Positions 1-13,074 of a DNA stretch of 64,000 nucleotides are shown here, in pieces. A model generated the notes under the pieces. The model made no database searches, was not told the origin of the DNA, and was given only the letters and a program-made list of their open reading frames with translations. Positions within the stretch are counted from its first letter, which is position 1. The number at the start of each line of letters is the position of its first letter. Made by a program: the position numbers and the translations under genes. Source of the DNA: Isoperla grammatica (Eukaryota; Arthropoda; Insecta; Plecoptera; Perlodidae); NCBI GenBank assembly GCA_945910005.1, contig OX246746.1, forward strand, positions 15,586,022 through 15,650,021, given 5' to 3'.

Positions 1-42
1 CCGGCTAAGCGACCGCGGCTAAACCGTTGGCTAACCGTTGGC

Positions 43-264
43 TTTATCTGATGTGCCCCTCTTCAGGTGACTAAACTAGGTATATTAGGGTGTTTGGACA
101 GTCAGGAAGGAAGTCCGAGGAGTATGACTCAATTCCAGCATTCGCCTTTACGGCTGAGGAAATCCTCGGAAAAACCTTGTCAGAACTGCCGGTGGCCGGA
201 ATCGAACCGGCGACCTCCCGAATTAGAGTCTCGCGTCTTACAGCTGAGCTACCTCTTATCGGTC
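43..264 (-). mobile_element. SINE family A, copy 1 (tRNA-derived)
   Basis: The minus strand begins with a tRNA-like head: A box GAGGTAGCTCAGCTG and perfect B box GGTTCGATTCC followed by GGCCACCGGC. A body with GGCGAATGCTGGAATTG follows, then a tail ending AGGGGCACATCAGATAAAGC. Near-identical to the copies at 30.6 kb and 41.9 kb. It is not a functional tRNA: no acceptor-stem pairing. Confidence 0.8.
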
Positions 265-1369
265 CACACAATATACAATATACATCATTGGATTCAAATA
301 TCAGAATTTTCAAATTCAAACAAACTTGTTCAAGAAAATCAACCAAATTAATTGATTGAAAAATTTGCAGAATGAGCTACCTAGTACCTATAGCTACTTT
401 GAAAACATAACAAGTTTCATAACCCTTTTATAGATTAAACCTAAAAATTTGAGAAGCTGGTAGCCCCAGTAGTAGCTCACAATTTGTATTTATCTTCCTT
501 CGTACGCAGCAGACAAGCTAAATACATTGAATTGAAATGTCTATTTATATTTCCAGGTAGGTACGGGTATATGTTGCCGTACCCTTACCACGTGACACGC
601 AAGCTGATATTTTGCAGATGCGCTTGATTCGATTTCCATTAGATCCCCTGCTCGCGAATAGAAAAGCTTCTTTCAATATCAAAACATACGCGCTGAGGAA
701 TATCTTTACAATCTAAGATGTCTGATTACGTAACTTACACGTTTTATTACGTCATGTCAATGAATAGAGCTTTTCAAAGGTCACTTTTATGCAATGAACA
801 TTCTAATTCAAATCATTTTCTGCCCCGACTCCCCTGTCAATACCCCCCACCCCTCATCCCCACCCCACCCCCCTCTATAACATTCACTTCCAAACGACGA
901 AATAAGGAATCGCATGAACGAACAAGAAAACACGATTATTTCATTACATTAAAATTGCATTATCTTTTCAAAATGAGCGTGACGCGCTGTAGTCGAAAGA
1001 CAAATTCAATGTGAAAATACTTCCAACTTAAAAACAATGCAAATTGAAGCCAGGCCTGGTGAATTTTGCGGAATGAATATTTTAAGAAGATTGGGATGAG
1101 CGAGTTGTGAGCGTGTTGTTCACACCAGCAGCAGCACCAGCGCCCGTCATGCGATCATGGAACTACTCGCGTGCAGACTAACGTTACACGCGCGGTTATT
1201 TGCGGCGAAAACAATGGGAAGTCACTCGAGGGAATGTTCTTTTTTTTCGACGAATTTCGATTTCGTTTTCTCCCGCCCATGAGTAACACCTTTACTAGCC
1301 AATAAATGAATATATGAACACTTCCGCCAGGAACGTACCACGCGTGCGTGTGAAGGTCTCTTCTGCACG

Positions 1370-1683
1370 CAGTGGCGTATATACAGCAGGGCTAGCCACA
1401 GCCCCCCCCCCCCCCCCCCCCCCCGCCCCTCCCGAAATACCAGCTTTAATTATTGTCCACAATACATTATATGATATTGAAAATAACATTTATAAAATAG
1501 TCATTAATCGTATTTGAAGCTTTCAAATAGTGCAGTAAAACCAAATACCAACGAATCCAATAATTCTCAAAAAGTATGTTCAAAATATCCCATTCAGCAA
1601 ACATACGCTTAAAAACCATGCATATAAAAACATAATTATGTTTTGTATGCGCCCCCCAAAAAATATAACTTATTACGCCACTG
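1370..1683. mobile_element. Miniature element with CAGTGGCGTA termini (hAT-type)
   Basis: Left end CAGTGGCGTATATACAG, right end inward CAGTGGCGTAATAAG. The same 10-bp terminus and adjacent C/G tracts as the 21.7 kb element. The flanking 8-mers (TCTGCACG, CTTATACG) match only partly, so the TSD is decayed or the ends belong to different copies. Contains a 27-bp C tract. Confidence 0.6.
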
Positions 1684-2070
1684 CTTATACGTCAGCAACG
1701 ATATCTCAACCCGCCGTGCGCAGTGAATCACTAGCGCAAAGAACATTGATAGCTCCTTATAATAAAAAATGTTGAAAATACCTATTTGTTGGCTAATTAC
1801 AGTACAGTCTACATTATTAAATACTAGCTGTAAGTAAGAGTCATGTTTACAGACCAGTAGCGTCAAGACTGGAATTACCTGAAGTGCCTTGATTGATCTG
1901 AACTCTAACCTGTTTCACCTAGCAACATCTACTATATTCTAGGCCTAGATACTATATGAATGTGTCATCCGCGGTGAGGTGCGATGCGGGTTTTAATCCC
2001 GTACAATGTTTGGGTTTTATTCATCGTCCACCGATGTCGAGGTGTCGTTCTACCGGGGAACGATGTCACT

Positions 2071-2252
2071 TAGGGTCAAAATGCATAGTCGTTCCTCACG
2101 TGCTCCTCAACTCAGCCTTTCCTCAGACTCGCCCAACCACCAATCACAGAACAGCATTGCCATTTGGACTGCTCTGTGATTGGTGGTTGGGCGAGTCTGA
2201 GAGAAGGCTGAAGTGAGGAACACGTGAGGAATGACTGTGCATTTAACCCTCA
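2071..2252. repeat. Imperfect palindrome, ~75-bp arms
   Basis: The left arm (AGGGTCAAAATGCATAGTC ... CCAACCACCAATCACAGA) is mirrored on the right (CTGTGATTGGTGGTTGG ... GACTGTGCATTTAACCCT) with a few mismatches and a loop of about 15-20 bp. Likely a foldback MITE. The arms contain CACGTG-like and CCAAT words. Confidence 0.8.
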
Positions 2253-2700
2253 GAATACCACTTCGATTCAGTCCATTTGATGACACAGAATATCGCCACG
2301 ATAGTATCTTTGAGGCGGGTACATTATATAATATAATTGAAATCTTGCATCGTAGCTGCCTCCCCGCCCTTCACTCCGCATACAGAAAAAGAGCAAATAT
2401 GTTTTTATTTCATACTTTTTTTTTCCGACGGAGTATTGTATGTAACATTTTGGATGAAAAACAATCTCCGCTCGGCTTGACTGCGTCGGTGACATGGCTA
2501 ATGCAAACGAGACATGCTGTCAGTCGCAATACACTCAGCCAGACTCAGACACGTTATGTGCTCCTCGCGTCACGTGGCAGAACATTCATCCATTCCTTTC
2601 TCGATTACACAGAAGATTGATAGACGAATATGAGACAGGAAATCGCCTTCTCTTCTCATTTGTTACATCATCTATTCAAGTACAATAAAACCAAATTTAC

Positions 2701-2787
2701 CAGTGGCATCCTCAAAGAATCTGGTGAGTTCATCCCATTCGGCAGATTCAGCAGACAAGCAGATAAGCTGCACTCCCTCTCCAAACG
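2701..2787 (-). other. Exon-like stretch, unidentified (29 codons)
   Basis: Bounded by a possible acceptor TTTGGCTTTTAG (AG at 2789-2788) and donor CCACTG|GTAAAT (GT at 2700-2699), with equal phases at both ends (1-1). The open frame has protein-like composition: FGEGVQLICLSAE, then SAEWDELTRFFEDAT. I do not recognise the family. It cannot join the MBD exon at 10191 directly, because that exon ends in phase 0. One plus-strand frame is open over the same bases, which weakens the case. Confidence 0.25.
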
Positions 2788-2877
2788 CTAAAAGCCAAAT
2801 ATATTATTTTAACTCAGGCGCCGCTATTGCGGCGAGCATGGAATTTGTTTCCTGACTGTATTCTTAATAATTCCACC

Positions 2878-2928
2878 AGCCCCCCCCCCCCCCCCCCTAA
2901 AAAAAAACATATTCCTGGTTACACCACT
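2878..2928 (-). mobile_element. hAT-type terminus remnant
   Basis: Read on minus: CAGTGGTGTAACCAGGAATA, then poly-T and a G-tract. A variant of the CAGTGGCGTA terminus. No partner end was found. Confidence 0.4.
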
Positions 2929-4679
2929 GGCAAGAAGTACAGACCTAGGCACGCAATAGAGAAAACCTATCCGTGAATTGAATGTGTAAACAAATACAGG
3001 AACAGGAATGATTTTTTACAGATTTGTTTGAAATAGATCCAAGATTCAATTTTAACACCGGGGAAACCTTGCAAAAGAACACACGAGTGCGGATTGGCTG
3101 TGGCCGGAATCGAACACACAGCATTTCGTATCCCACGTGCAGCCTCGTGCACTGCTGCCATGCATGCACACTGCTGTCGGTACTCGGTATAGCCTGAAGC
3201 GGGTTTCATCTTTAATACGATTATTTTAAACCGATTATGTAACGTAGTGGGTGCGCATAGGGGAGGGTGGGGTGGTACTCATTCGTACTCCCCGGGCATA
3301 ACAGAATGCGATCCAATCAAACCCGTGCCTCAGCAACGAAGGTCTGCAGGCAGGCCGACACTGAATCACGTCGAGTTAAACCCCTTTATTTCTTCCGCTT
3401 GTAACACAATGTAAGAATTCCTTGCGAGGAGTCGCGTTTAGGCCCGCGCGCTGCCGAATGTGGCGAATTATCTGAGACCAACGTGTGCTACAAAAACCAA
3501 GAAGCGGATGAGCACTCGGCACTTGTTTTTACTCCCGCCATCCACTCGTAATTAAACTCGTTTAGGAATCAACTGTATATATATATGTGTGTGTGACGCA
3601 AAAAGGTCCACGACAAGCGACATCACTTTGGTTGGCAGAAAGAAATCAGAGTTGCTTTGCACACAAGGTGAGGGGCTGCTTTTAACTCCTCCCAAATGGG
3701 ACGATCAACAACAGCGCGAACGTTTTGGACGTACCTCCGTATTACGCGGTGAAACATTCAAGACACACCGAAAGAACGTTATTTAGTTCAGTTTAAACTT
3801 TTTATCTACATCATCGCAGAATTGAAAAATAATTTTACGGAACCGTGGTTTCGTTACAATTCAAGATTTTGATGGAAATTTAATATATTTCATCAGTAAA
3901 GTTGTTATTTTTATTAATTACAGAATTAATAATTAGATAGTTATACCAAAATTACAACCGTAACGACTAGAATATTAGAACTTGTCAATACAATTTTGAG
4001 TTCGTGTACCATCTAGCTTATTATCTATATACTATTATATTATGTTAGAGCTAATAAAATGAAAGTTAATTTCGCGCAGCTTTAATATTGGAAGAGCCGC
4101 CATAGCAACAAGTACTCTTGAATATTGAGTTATGTAACTAAAATCATTTCTTCCTGTATATCCAAAAACGTTTGCCATAATTTTTACTTCGTATTTTTTT
4201 CTGTGGTTTAAGGTTTCACTCACTATTCAAACTGTAATGTGAGAGTATTATTTTCGTTACTATACCGATAGTGCCCTGTTCATTTCTACTCCTATTTGCT
4301 ATACACGAAGGGTGACAGTAGCCACCTAAGTTGTGTAATGAATGCCCTGGATGGTGTTAGAAATTCAACCATATTCAACTAATACAGCAAAGAAGAAGAA
4401 AATCCTCGGTTCAGAAGGATCGCGAAACTGTATTACCGAACCCCCACAAATGACATATACGAATGACAGGGTGGGAACAAAAAAGAGATTAGATGTAACG
4501 AAATTAGCAACTATTGCCAATGAAAGTATGTAACGAAAAGAATTACAACAAAAATGTTGTAACCGGAAGTTTATACTATTTCGGATTCGTCCTAAGTTTC
4601 GGAAATGTTGGTAAAAGAGCATTACTTTTATTTTATTGTAATTACCGATTAAAAACAAAATGAAAAAGCCCGAAAAATC

Positions 4680-4777
4680 CCTCCTCGTTTAGTGATATGT
4701 AGCGGCCCGTCTTAATAAACATATCAAGGCCCGTATCCAGGCCTGCAAGCCAAGCCCGTACCCGTGCAGACCTCTAA
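4680..4777. mobile_element. Possible hAT terminus remnant (CGGGCC-rich)
   Basis: Read on minus: TAGAGGTCTGCACGGGTACG, then GGGCTTG, GGCCTGGATACGGGCC and GACGGGCCG. This resembles ends of CGGGC-repeat hAT elements. One end only. Confidence 0.35.
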
Positions 4778-7437
4778 TGTCAGTGTATAAAGGCGGGCGG
4801 GTCCTCAAGCAGCAAGCGCCATAGTTGACAGTTGACAGAATTACACCAACACGTCAACACCACACATGGCAGCTGACGACCAAGAAACACATGTGGAAAT
4901 GTGATCTTCATGTGAGTTCCAACGAGGACCACGCAAACACTTTCATTTCGCCGCAACGCGATTTACAAAAACGGCCTGGAACTAAAGAATATATATATAT
5001 GACATTTCTTCACCTGACATGACTTATTTCTTTCCAGTCATAGCGAGGGAATAAATCCTTTTATCCTCTTCGAGGTTGTGCCAAGTAAATACGGCGCCCT
5101 CCGTTCCAAGAATTGTCTGTGGAGATATCTCACATGACAGCTGCTGTTTTTTTAAAACCCACTAATCACGTTACTAAATCAGCAAATATGCAAATTACAG
5201 TCGCCTTCCGTTTCGCAGTTATGACTCACTTTTCTACCCCATTTCGTTTCCCTATATTAGATGATTCATTGTTATTACGCATTTGTGTAAAATTAGCAAA
5301 TTAGGAAAAACACAATAGTCGAGTCGTCCTACTCGTCCCCGCAGTAAGTAAAAGTACAAATTAATTCACCAGTTGCAGGAAACATTAAGTAGTTCGTATA
5401 GTGCGATAAGACTACGAAGCCATGTGCTGTACAAGCTAACCCCTCCCCTGTCCTCCCCGCCACCCCAGCCAAAGACGGGGTCGCTAACATTATAATTAAC
5501 AAATACATAATCCGAAACCAAAAAACTTGAGATGTTTCCTACGTACTTAATTAATAATTCAAGGCATTATAAGTCGTCCGTTGCAATGCGAAGATGATGT
5601 ATGTAATGTAATGTAATGCAGGCTGCAGTATAGGACGCGAGCGTACATGAGGTGTCTGGTACGACGCGCAATCAAGGAAACAAGCTGCTAGCTGCACGAG
5701 TCAGGCGAAGCAAAACATAGCTCAGAAGCGTCGTTACCTTGTTGACTCCAAACCAACAGCTGAAACCAATGCTGGAACTAATGGAGGTTCTATTTTTTCC
5801 CTTAGAAACGTAAAGGGGTTTTTTTCCATCTAAATTAGTTGTAAATTATTCTCATCAAGATAGAACATCTTACAAACTTAATTTCGTTTTGCATTATATT
5901 CACATTACTATAGCAAACCCCAACATATATACAGTTCCTGACAGTTCTGGTGTACGTGGTAGCCCTGTATTATTAAAATTTCAAACAACCGACATAGAAG
6001 ACGCAATTTTAATTGTAGGTTTAAATTAAACATATAATATGTGGTATTTTTTCATAAAAAAAAATTAAATATATAATACCGCCGGGTGGGTTCCACGTGT
6101 ACAATTGCAACCGATAACAATGTTACTTGTTGTTGTTGTCCGAGTGTGACTGATAGCGCGACAATAAAATGCCATCTTCAAACGAGAAGCTGAATCCGAA
6201 ATCCAAGTGTTGGAAATGTCCTCGGTACAACTCACCTAGTGAACACTCACGCACGCAAAAAAAAACTCGATGTCCTTGTATATTGCTGGCAGGCTCTATC
6301 GAGTACTTCAAGTACGATTCCGATTTACGTCTGTCTACGAGTGTACGCGTAATTATAGTCGTAGGAATATTCTGTCTGTGAATAGAGCAGGTGACATGTG
6401 GAAATAATACAAACCTAGCCTATTACAACTGACTACAATTATTGCTTGCTTGCTTGCTGAGGCAGGTGCTGCTTGCCAACAACACAAAATCATGTTAATT
6501 TTATTTTGAATATTCCAACGTACAATTTGATGCAAATGTAAGTCTAAACTAACAATTTTATGAACTGGGCTAACAGTATAATCACAAGTTATCATTTTAA
6601 ATAATACACAGCCCATAACATTTTGTTATTACTATCTTGACTTGGGCAAGTTCGCCCCCCCCCCCCCCCAAAAAAAAAAATAAACTTTGAAAGTTAAGTT
6701 ACTCCTCTTAAAAAAAGGAACTGATCTAAGTTCCTATTTCTCTCCAAAATATTAACTGAAAATTTCCTTTTGGGGAACATAGTTCATTTCACGTTAATTT
6801 AATAATTACTCCCTAGAAAATGTGGCAGTAGTTAATATTTATTTAATTGTTTATCACTGAATCGTCCTAGTTCCCCATTGAAAATTAAGCCCCCCCCCCC
6901 CCCATTCCTAAGTACCGATTCTGTAATAACAACTGTTTGTTTTTTATTTCAACAGAAAGTAGAGAGGCAATAATTGATTTTGTCTACTGGAACACGACGC
7001 GGAATTACGGCGGCGAAAGGAACTTATAAAGGAACTTCGAGTTCCTTCCACGTTCCCACAAAATGTAACTTTTCACGTTATCAGTTCCTGATGTTAAAAA
7101 AGGAACAAGTTCGCATCAACATTCCTGGAAAAGGAACACGTTCCCGAAAACGAGTTGTCCCTAAGACTGCTCGAAGACGACATAAACAATATCACGGGAC
7201 TGAAATATTGGTCGCATTCGTACGAATCAATTAAGACGCACAATATCCAAGTCACTCGTTTCAGAAAATTGTCTGTGGGGTAATAATGTGCCTGCTTGAA
7301 AACGGAGCGTAATCAGCATTCCCATATTGAAAGATGAAAGAAATCCAAATGAAAATGCGGTGGAAGGCAATATCTTTCTATGGCGTAGCACTTTGCATGG
7401 AGTCAAATAATTGAAATGAAGAAAAGGGGTTAAGGGT

Positions 7438-7491
7438 GGAAGAGGAGAGGATAGGAGAAGAGAGGAGAGGAGAGCAGAGGGCGCACGGGAC
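7438..7491. repeat. Polypurine (GAGAG) stretch
   Basis: GGAGAGGATAGGAGAAGAGA and GGAGAGGAGAGCAGAGGG: degenerate GA-rich sequence, possibly triplex-prone. Confidence 0.8.
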
Positions 7492-8416
7492 AGGACTTGA
7501 CATGATTGATGTTTAATCTTCTCAAAGTAAGAGAATAAGCGTGTGTGAGAGAGAACGACAAACAAATGAATCCCAGAACAAAGTAAACTGAAGCTAAACT
7601 CCGCCCGACAAGGCGAATCAATAATGGATGTCTACTTTGCCCCAGCTAACATTCATTGCAAACACATATAAAACTGAACGCGAGCAACAAGAACACCCGC
7701 TCATTTGCTGCATATTGAGAAAACTAGGGCACACGAGACCAACCCGAAGAGCCGAACACATACGATAAAAAGCTCACTATTCCCGGGGAAGCTAGTTGCT
7801 ATGGTTGCTAGTTGCTATAGTTGCAGCTTGCATGAGGTGACAGATTATACATGCCCGGCCACCCACCAACACATTACACCGCAAATAGCAAGACAGACAC
7901 GATTCTTTCATTCACTCGTTCATAAAACAGCGTCACTCAACTTCTAAATATCACCCCAAGACCCACCTACAACTACTTGGCCCTGAGATCACGGGGGGGG
8001 GGGGGGGGGGGGGGGGGCGACTACCAAAATGTACTTATTTTGTTTTGGGCATTGATTGATGATGGCTTTGCGTAAAGCATACCGGGAGAGTAATACTAAT
8101 AACAAACATGAAACTGCATGGCGGCCTATTATACCTACTTCCAGATACAGACAAAATAACTTCGAGAAATATCATCTTCAGTAAAGTTTGGTCTAAACTA
8201 CTTTGTCCAAACTGAAGTAGCAGACAATCTAGTTTAAGCCCAGAACCAATTATAACAAAAAAAAACAAAAAAACGTTTAAATGTTTGTGAATCAACATAA
8301 AAAAACAGAAGCTGTCAAGAAAACGGGTCCTTCAGGAAATTATGAATCATACAAGATTTTTAATCAGTTTGGCCCAAGGAGATGTTATCCAAACGGTCCA
8401 AAGTCTTGTATGGTTC

Positions 8417-8467
8417 TAGGTAGGTAGGTAGGTAGGTAGGTAGGTAGGTAGGTAGGTAGGTAGGTAG
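8417..8467. repeat. (TAGG)n microsatellite
   Basis: About twelve consecutive GGTA/TAGG units. It is a tetranucleotide repeat, not the arthropod TTAGG telomere unit. Confidence 0.93.
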
Positions 8468-10019
8468 ATATAATACTAGATAAGACATATTCAACTCCAT
8501 GGCAAATTAATAGGGGGTGTTAAATACAAGATTCGAAATTCGAGTAACGATGACAACTTTAAGGTGTTCATCTGAATTAAAAGAGAAATAAAAGCAGTGT
8601 CGGAAAAATACACCTATATTATTGATAAGAAACTAATAACAGACAACAAACAGGTGTAAGATTATTCCCATCACGGACGGATATTGTAAAAATGTTGACC
8701 GCGAAAGCCGAGAAGGTAACAGGAGTGCAGAACATAGCAACGAGCGACGACGGGATGCAAAACCTGCAACGTGGATCAATGCGTTCAAGGTGTGAAAGAA
8801 CCAATTGATGTGTTTTAAATATGTTACGCTAAACCCAGTAATGATCCCTCGCCAGCCCAAGGACCGTCCGACAAGAACAGAAGCATGTTCGGCGACGCCC
8901 ACTATTTCTTCATCGGGGCAACTTTAGGGGAGAAATCTCCTGTCAACATCTTTTAATATCTTTTCGATAAACCTGTCGCAATTTAACTGAAACTGTCCAT
9001 GTATAGGTTAGGTATATATACAATGGTAGAAAGCATCAACCCGTGTACTTCAGACTTACAGTCCAACTGACAAAAATTAAATTCACTGTATATATGTGAT
9101 AGTTAATCTTGTGTGTATTTCTGTGTGGCAGAAAGAAAGTGATAGAGATGGATGACTATCTGTAGCATGTGTTTAAAGTTATAGCTTGCTACAAACCACA
9201 TTAGCTTGGGGTGACCCAAACATCGTGCATCCAGTTGAAAAACGTCTTAGAAAAGCCACATTTCACATTCATCAAATATGTCAAATATAAACATGTGTCA
9301 GCCGTGTAAGCTATAATAGTGTAAATCAAGAAATAATTTATTCAAATCCAGTGCTATAGAAGAGCAGTTGGGCGCGCACTTGTACATAATATGTGTGTGG
9401 GCACCCGCTCGAGCAGCTAATTGGTACACTAGACTGACACTTGAACAGAGCGATCAACAACCACAAACATTACAAAGGTATATAACGATAAAACACATGC
9501 GGGTTAAAATTGATTTAGTTTTTGTTTTTTTATGAATTGGTTTACCAAAATAATTATTATAAGAATAGTGCAAAAGGCAGCGATTTGTTGTTTGTGGGTG
9601 TGAGCGCGAGGAACCTTGAATTACGTTGCCGATGATTTAAAGTATAACACAAATTATCCTTCTTATCAATCAATCTGAAAAACAATAGCAACGCAGAAAG
9701 CTAAAAACATCACAATGTCAAGCTGTAATATGAGACGTTGATGACCTGTTAAAAGAATCTAATGCGACCCTTTCACAAATCAGTAAATGAAAGTATAATA
9801 ACCTACATAATTTATTTGTAGCATTTTACCTGATAGCATGGACAACAATACAGTGAAAAATACTCGCTCAACATAAATACGCGTTTGAAAGGTGCGCATT
9901 AATTCAACAGCGTCAATAATAAATAGCCTGTGATAATGAAGGTGATTATTTGTCAGTGTTTGGAATTTCTTATCTACAACACAAAACGGGACAAAAATAC
10001 ACATTTTAATGGAAACCAT

Positions 10020-10105
10020 ATGGCATGTGCGGCGGGATTCGAACCCATTCCCTCTCTGTTCGGTGTCTTCTTTACAATCATTAGCGCAACAAACAGGTGG
10101 TTCCT
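10020..10105 (-). mobile_element. tRNA-like fragment next to the MBD exon
   Basis: Minus: GAATGGGTTCGAATCCCGCC (B box) with a weak upstream A-box region. About 90 bases downstream of the exon's donor. Diverged SINE head. Confidence 0.35.
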
Positions 10106-10190
10106 AGCTCATTAACAACACCGCGTCTTTTAGTCTCATAATTAGCACATTTTAAATAACTCAAAAGAAATAACATTTGAATTCGCTTAC

Positions 10191-10314
10191 TTTGGGGTCG
10201 AAGTTGAAGACGGTGTCTGCATTGAAAGGGCAATCCAGACCACATTTGCAAGTCCCCGGAGTCTGCAAATATTCCTTGAGGTGTTCCATCGAGCTGAGAG
10301 CAGTGTTGCTTGGG
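10191..10314 (-). CDS. MBD5/MBD6-like protein, second coding exon (second half of the MBD)
   Basis: A 124-bp internal exon. The acceptor TTTGTTCCAG|C (AG at 10316-10315) and the donor AAA|GTAAGC (GT at 10190-10189) both fit consensus. Its first base C completes the AG left by the upstream exon into AGC (Ser). It then reads [12 protein letters not shown], followed by [18 protein letters not shown] and VFNFDPK, 41 codons without a stop. The CKCGLxCP cluster and the FNFDP motif are hallmarks of the MBD5/6 branch of the MBD family and are absent from MBD1-4. The exon is short and lies in a different frame from the longer open frame over the same bases, so ORF scans would miss it. It ends in phase 0. 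Vertebrate proteins continue with a basic KRKI-type segment, which I could not find further left. SPSN replaces the usual SPSG. Confidence 0.93.
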
Positions 10315-10966
10315 CTGGAACAAACAGAACGATTTATAAGATTTGTGAACTCATTTAGTTACATGTTGACATATTTATACGTATACAATAGAACAATGTT
10401 CAAACAAAGAAAATACGTGCGTAGATTAATACTTCACATTTTTACTACCGAGAAAGGTTTTGTAAGGAATTGTATCAGCAGTGACATAAAGAAAAAGTAG
10501 GCCTACCTCACTGAAGTAATCCGTGAATAAAAACTGTATATTATTTCTAGATAATCATACTTAAGCCCAACGCTAAGTGGATTTCGTCGTATTCAAGCCT
10601 ATTATAAATTACCAATAGGTTTTACAAACACAAGAACTAAGGGCTGCCTTGTAGCCAGCATCTTAAAAATAACATATTGAACCACTTAGCCTCATAAGTG
10701 CATCCAAGCAGACACTACTATATTCCAATAAATATGACGTCGAGCTAAAAAAAACCTACGAAGAATGCAATAGTTTATTTTTTGTTTTTAATTCTTTGAG
10801 TCGAGATTGAGCATGGAATTGTTACCTATACCAGCTCAACACATACAAGTACCCAGTTTTTTCGTACGCACTATAAGTTGGACGTCTTCTTAGGCTACGA
10901 GTCGTAGTCATTGTTGGGCCAGAAATAGAATTAGTAGAGAATATTAGCGAAATAAATGAAAACAGA

Positions 10967-11385
10967 ATAAAATAAATAAAAACATAAATTCACACTTAGA
11001 GTCTACCCACTCAGTAACGAAACTGATTTGCAGTGGGGGACTTTAATTTAAAGTGACTAAACCAACCCTGTAGGCTCCAAACACCATCGACGAGTCAGCG
11101 ATAACCAATCAAAGATCGATATTTCTAATACGAAACATATGAATCAGTGATCGGACAGTGCGAGCACTTGCGGACAAATGTCAGAATCAACAAGGCTGAT
11201 TCAGAACAACTTTGAATTTATTGAGTGCTTCGTCGCTAGGACGGCTCCAAAGTCACCATTTACTTATTCCCAAGACAAAAAGTGATGGAACTGAATCCTT
11301 ATTAGAAGTTAAAAAACTTCTGCCTGTACCGGGATTTGAGCCCGGGACCTTCTGCATTGGAAGCAGGGATGCTAACCCAAGCGTG
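10967..11385 (-). mobile_element. SINE family B, copy 1 (full length)
   Basis: Minus strand: Gly/Glu-type tRNA-like head (TTGGGTTAGCATCCCTGC, B box CCCGGGCTCAAATCCCGG). Body shared with the 28.1 and 49.4 kb copies (GACTTTGGAGCCGTCCTAG, ATCGATCTTTGATTGG, TTTAAATTAAAGTCCCCCAC), ending GTGGGTAGACTCTAAG and an ATTT-rich tail. Confidence 0.85.
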
Positions 11386-12963
11386 TTGCAAATGGTTACG
11401 AATAGCTCGATAAGACTCGAGTCGTCATCTAGTTCCACAAAAACAACCAGCCTATAACCTTGTAAGGACAAGTGCGAGGCCGCGCGGCGAGGCTGTTTAT
11501 TTTCTTTTACATTGCGCACCATTGGCAAAGAAGATCGGAGATGCATCATAAACGATATAATTATGTATACATGATGTTCGCAAACTAACTGATGTGCGGC
11601 TCTGCGAAGAAATGTCACCATAACTTAGTGGTATAATTATCAACGAAAATCGAAATCAACCATCCAACGAAGGACTGACATAGACATAACACGGCCAACG
11701 GTTTTTTAACCAGAAATAAAATACCGACTTCGCGAAACTTATTTTGTCTTTAATCAAAAGAGCCTTCATTGAAAATATAAAATGTACTAAAAGTATTCGA
11801 AATCGACGTTTACCAACCACGCTAACTGGTTTCAGATGCACACACACACATGGAAATTAACGAGCGATGAACAACGGTTCGATTTAGCATTATACCGTAC
11901 GTAGAAGCTGTTTGTGTTTATGTCAATCGAGGCAAGCAAATTATAAATCTGTTGTGTAATTCGACGGAGGGAGACTATATACAGTTCATAGGATTATATG
12001 GAGTACACGTGCAGGCAAGCAAATTACATTTAAGATGTTCTGTCCCTGGTATTGCATTGACATCGATTCCCAATGAAATAATGGCGGCGCTGTCGGTAGC
12101 TTACTGCACAGACGTTGAGTAATATAAAGAAAGTAATTAAAATCCAGCAGTAAATGCGAGGCAAAAAGTCTAAATCGAGCGTATCCCATCTGAAGCTAGT
12201 AAAAACTTTGCATATGCATGCAGGTTTTGATTGCGTCACTGTGGCAAGAGAGCCGTGGCGGTATATAGCTCTTTCGAACACGTGCAACACAGAAAAACTC
12301 CGCGCAGTAGTGTCGTAAGATCTTCTAAGAAATCAGAGCGATTGTTCCCTCACACCCCATAATATGCATCATCAAAAAGATCCTATATAATAGAATAGGA
12401 AGCGGTAAGTTCTCGATCCCAATAGCTTTTGTAAGACCGAAACGCACCTGGGCTCTTCCTATTAGGCCCAGTTCGCAGTTGCTGCTCCCATTTAAATGAC
12501 AAAACATCTTCTACCACGAGATACAGTTTCTCTTTGATCCGTGTAACCCTTCTTCCTATACTGACGTACCATCGTGAACACAAGTGCCGTTTTGCCCCAG
12601 CCCGCGTACGTCTCATCATCTGGCTAATGAATGGAAAACTACCCATTCAACGCTTCTATCAATAATTGACGCATTAAACGCTACCGCGCTCAGCAATTTC
12701 TTTCCCGGACGATCGAGTCATTATTACATAAGTTACAAAGAGGCACGTCAGTACTGTAATTGTATATATAGTGTTTACACAACTTCAACAGTGAACGGTC
12801 ATTACATTATGCATGGATGGATAGATAATGATTAGTTGTAATGATCATGAAATAAATAACTTAGTTCATTAGTTAGTTATTGTAGATTAAAGAGCACACA
12901 GCATCATGGTTATTAGTGCAATTAATATAATAAGTGCACTAATAACTTTGTAGAATACGCTAA

Positions 12964-13020
12964 ATAAATAAATGGATAGATAAATAGATAAATAAAAAAA
13001 TAATTTAATTAATTAATTAA

Positions 13021-13055
<35 letters not shown>

Positions 13056-13074
13056 ATACAAACATAAATAAATA
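12964..13074. repeat. (AAAT)n-rich repeat
   Basis: AATA/AAAT units with a TTAATTAATTAA stretch in the middle. It lies about 300 bp before a family B SINE remnant, whose tails are also ATTT-rich. Confidence 0.88.

Larger units (their letters stand above)
1..10190 (-). other. Part of intron 3 of the MBD5/6-like gene (open to the left edge)
   Basis: Starts at donor GTAAGC (10190-10185). Searching the minus strand for the next expected segment (basic KRKI-type after FNFDPK) found nothing, so the acceptor probably lies outside the window. Contents: one family A SINE, a CAGTGGCGTA-ended miniature element, a foldback repeat, poly-C tracts, a (TAGG)n array and one unidentified exon-like stretch (2701-2787). 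The remainder is AT-rich sequence in which I see nothing. Confidence 0.6.

Noticed and set aside
190..260. Functional tRNA genes at the many A-box/B-box sites
   Set aside because: Copies share long non-tRNA bodies and tails and lack closed acceptor stems; they are SINE heads.
4784..4800. TATAAAGGC as a core promoter
   Set aside because: No downstream coding exon on plus strand; an isolated TATA-like word in AT-rich DNA.
8417..8467. Telomere-like array
   Set aside because: The unit is TAGG, four bases, not TTAGG or TTAGGG.
2701..10190. Joining the 2701-2787 stretch directly to the MBD exon
   Set aside because: The MBD exon ends in phase 0, while this stretch needs one base from a preceding exon, and its peptide does not resemble the expected MBD5/6 continuation.
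10081..10323. 80-codon minus-strand open frame beginning MFQPKQHC
   Set aside because: It is the wrong frame over the MBD exon and runs through both splice sites.
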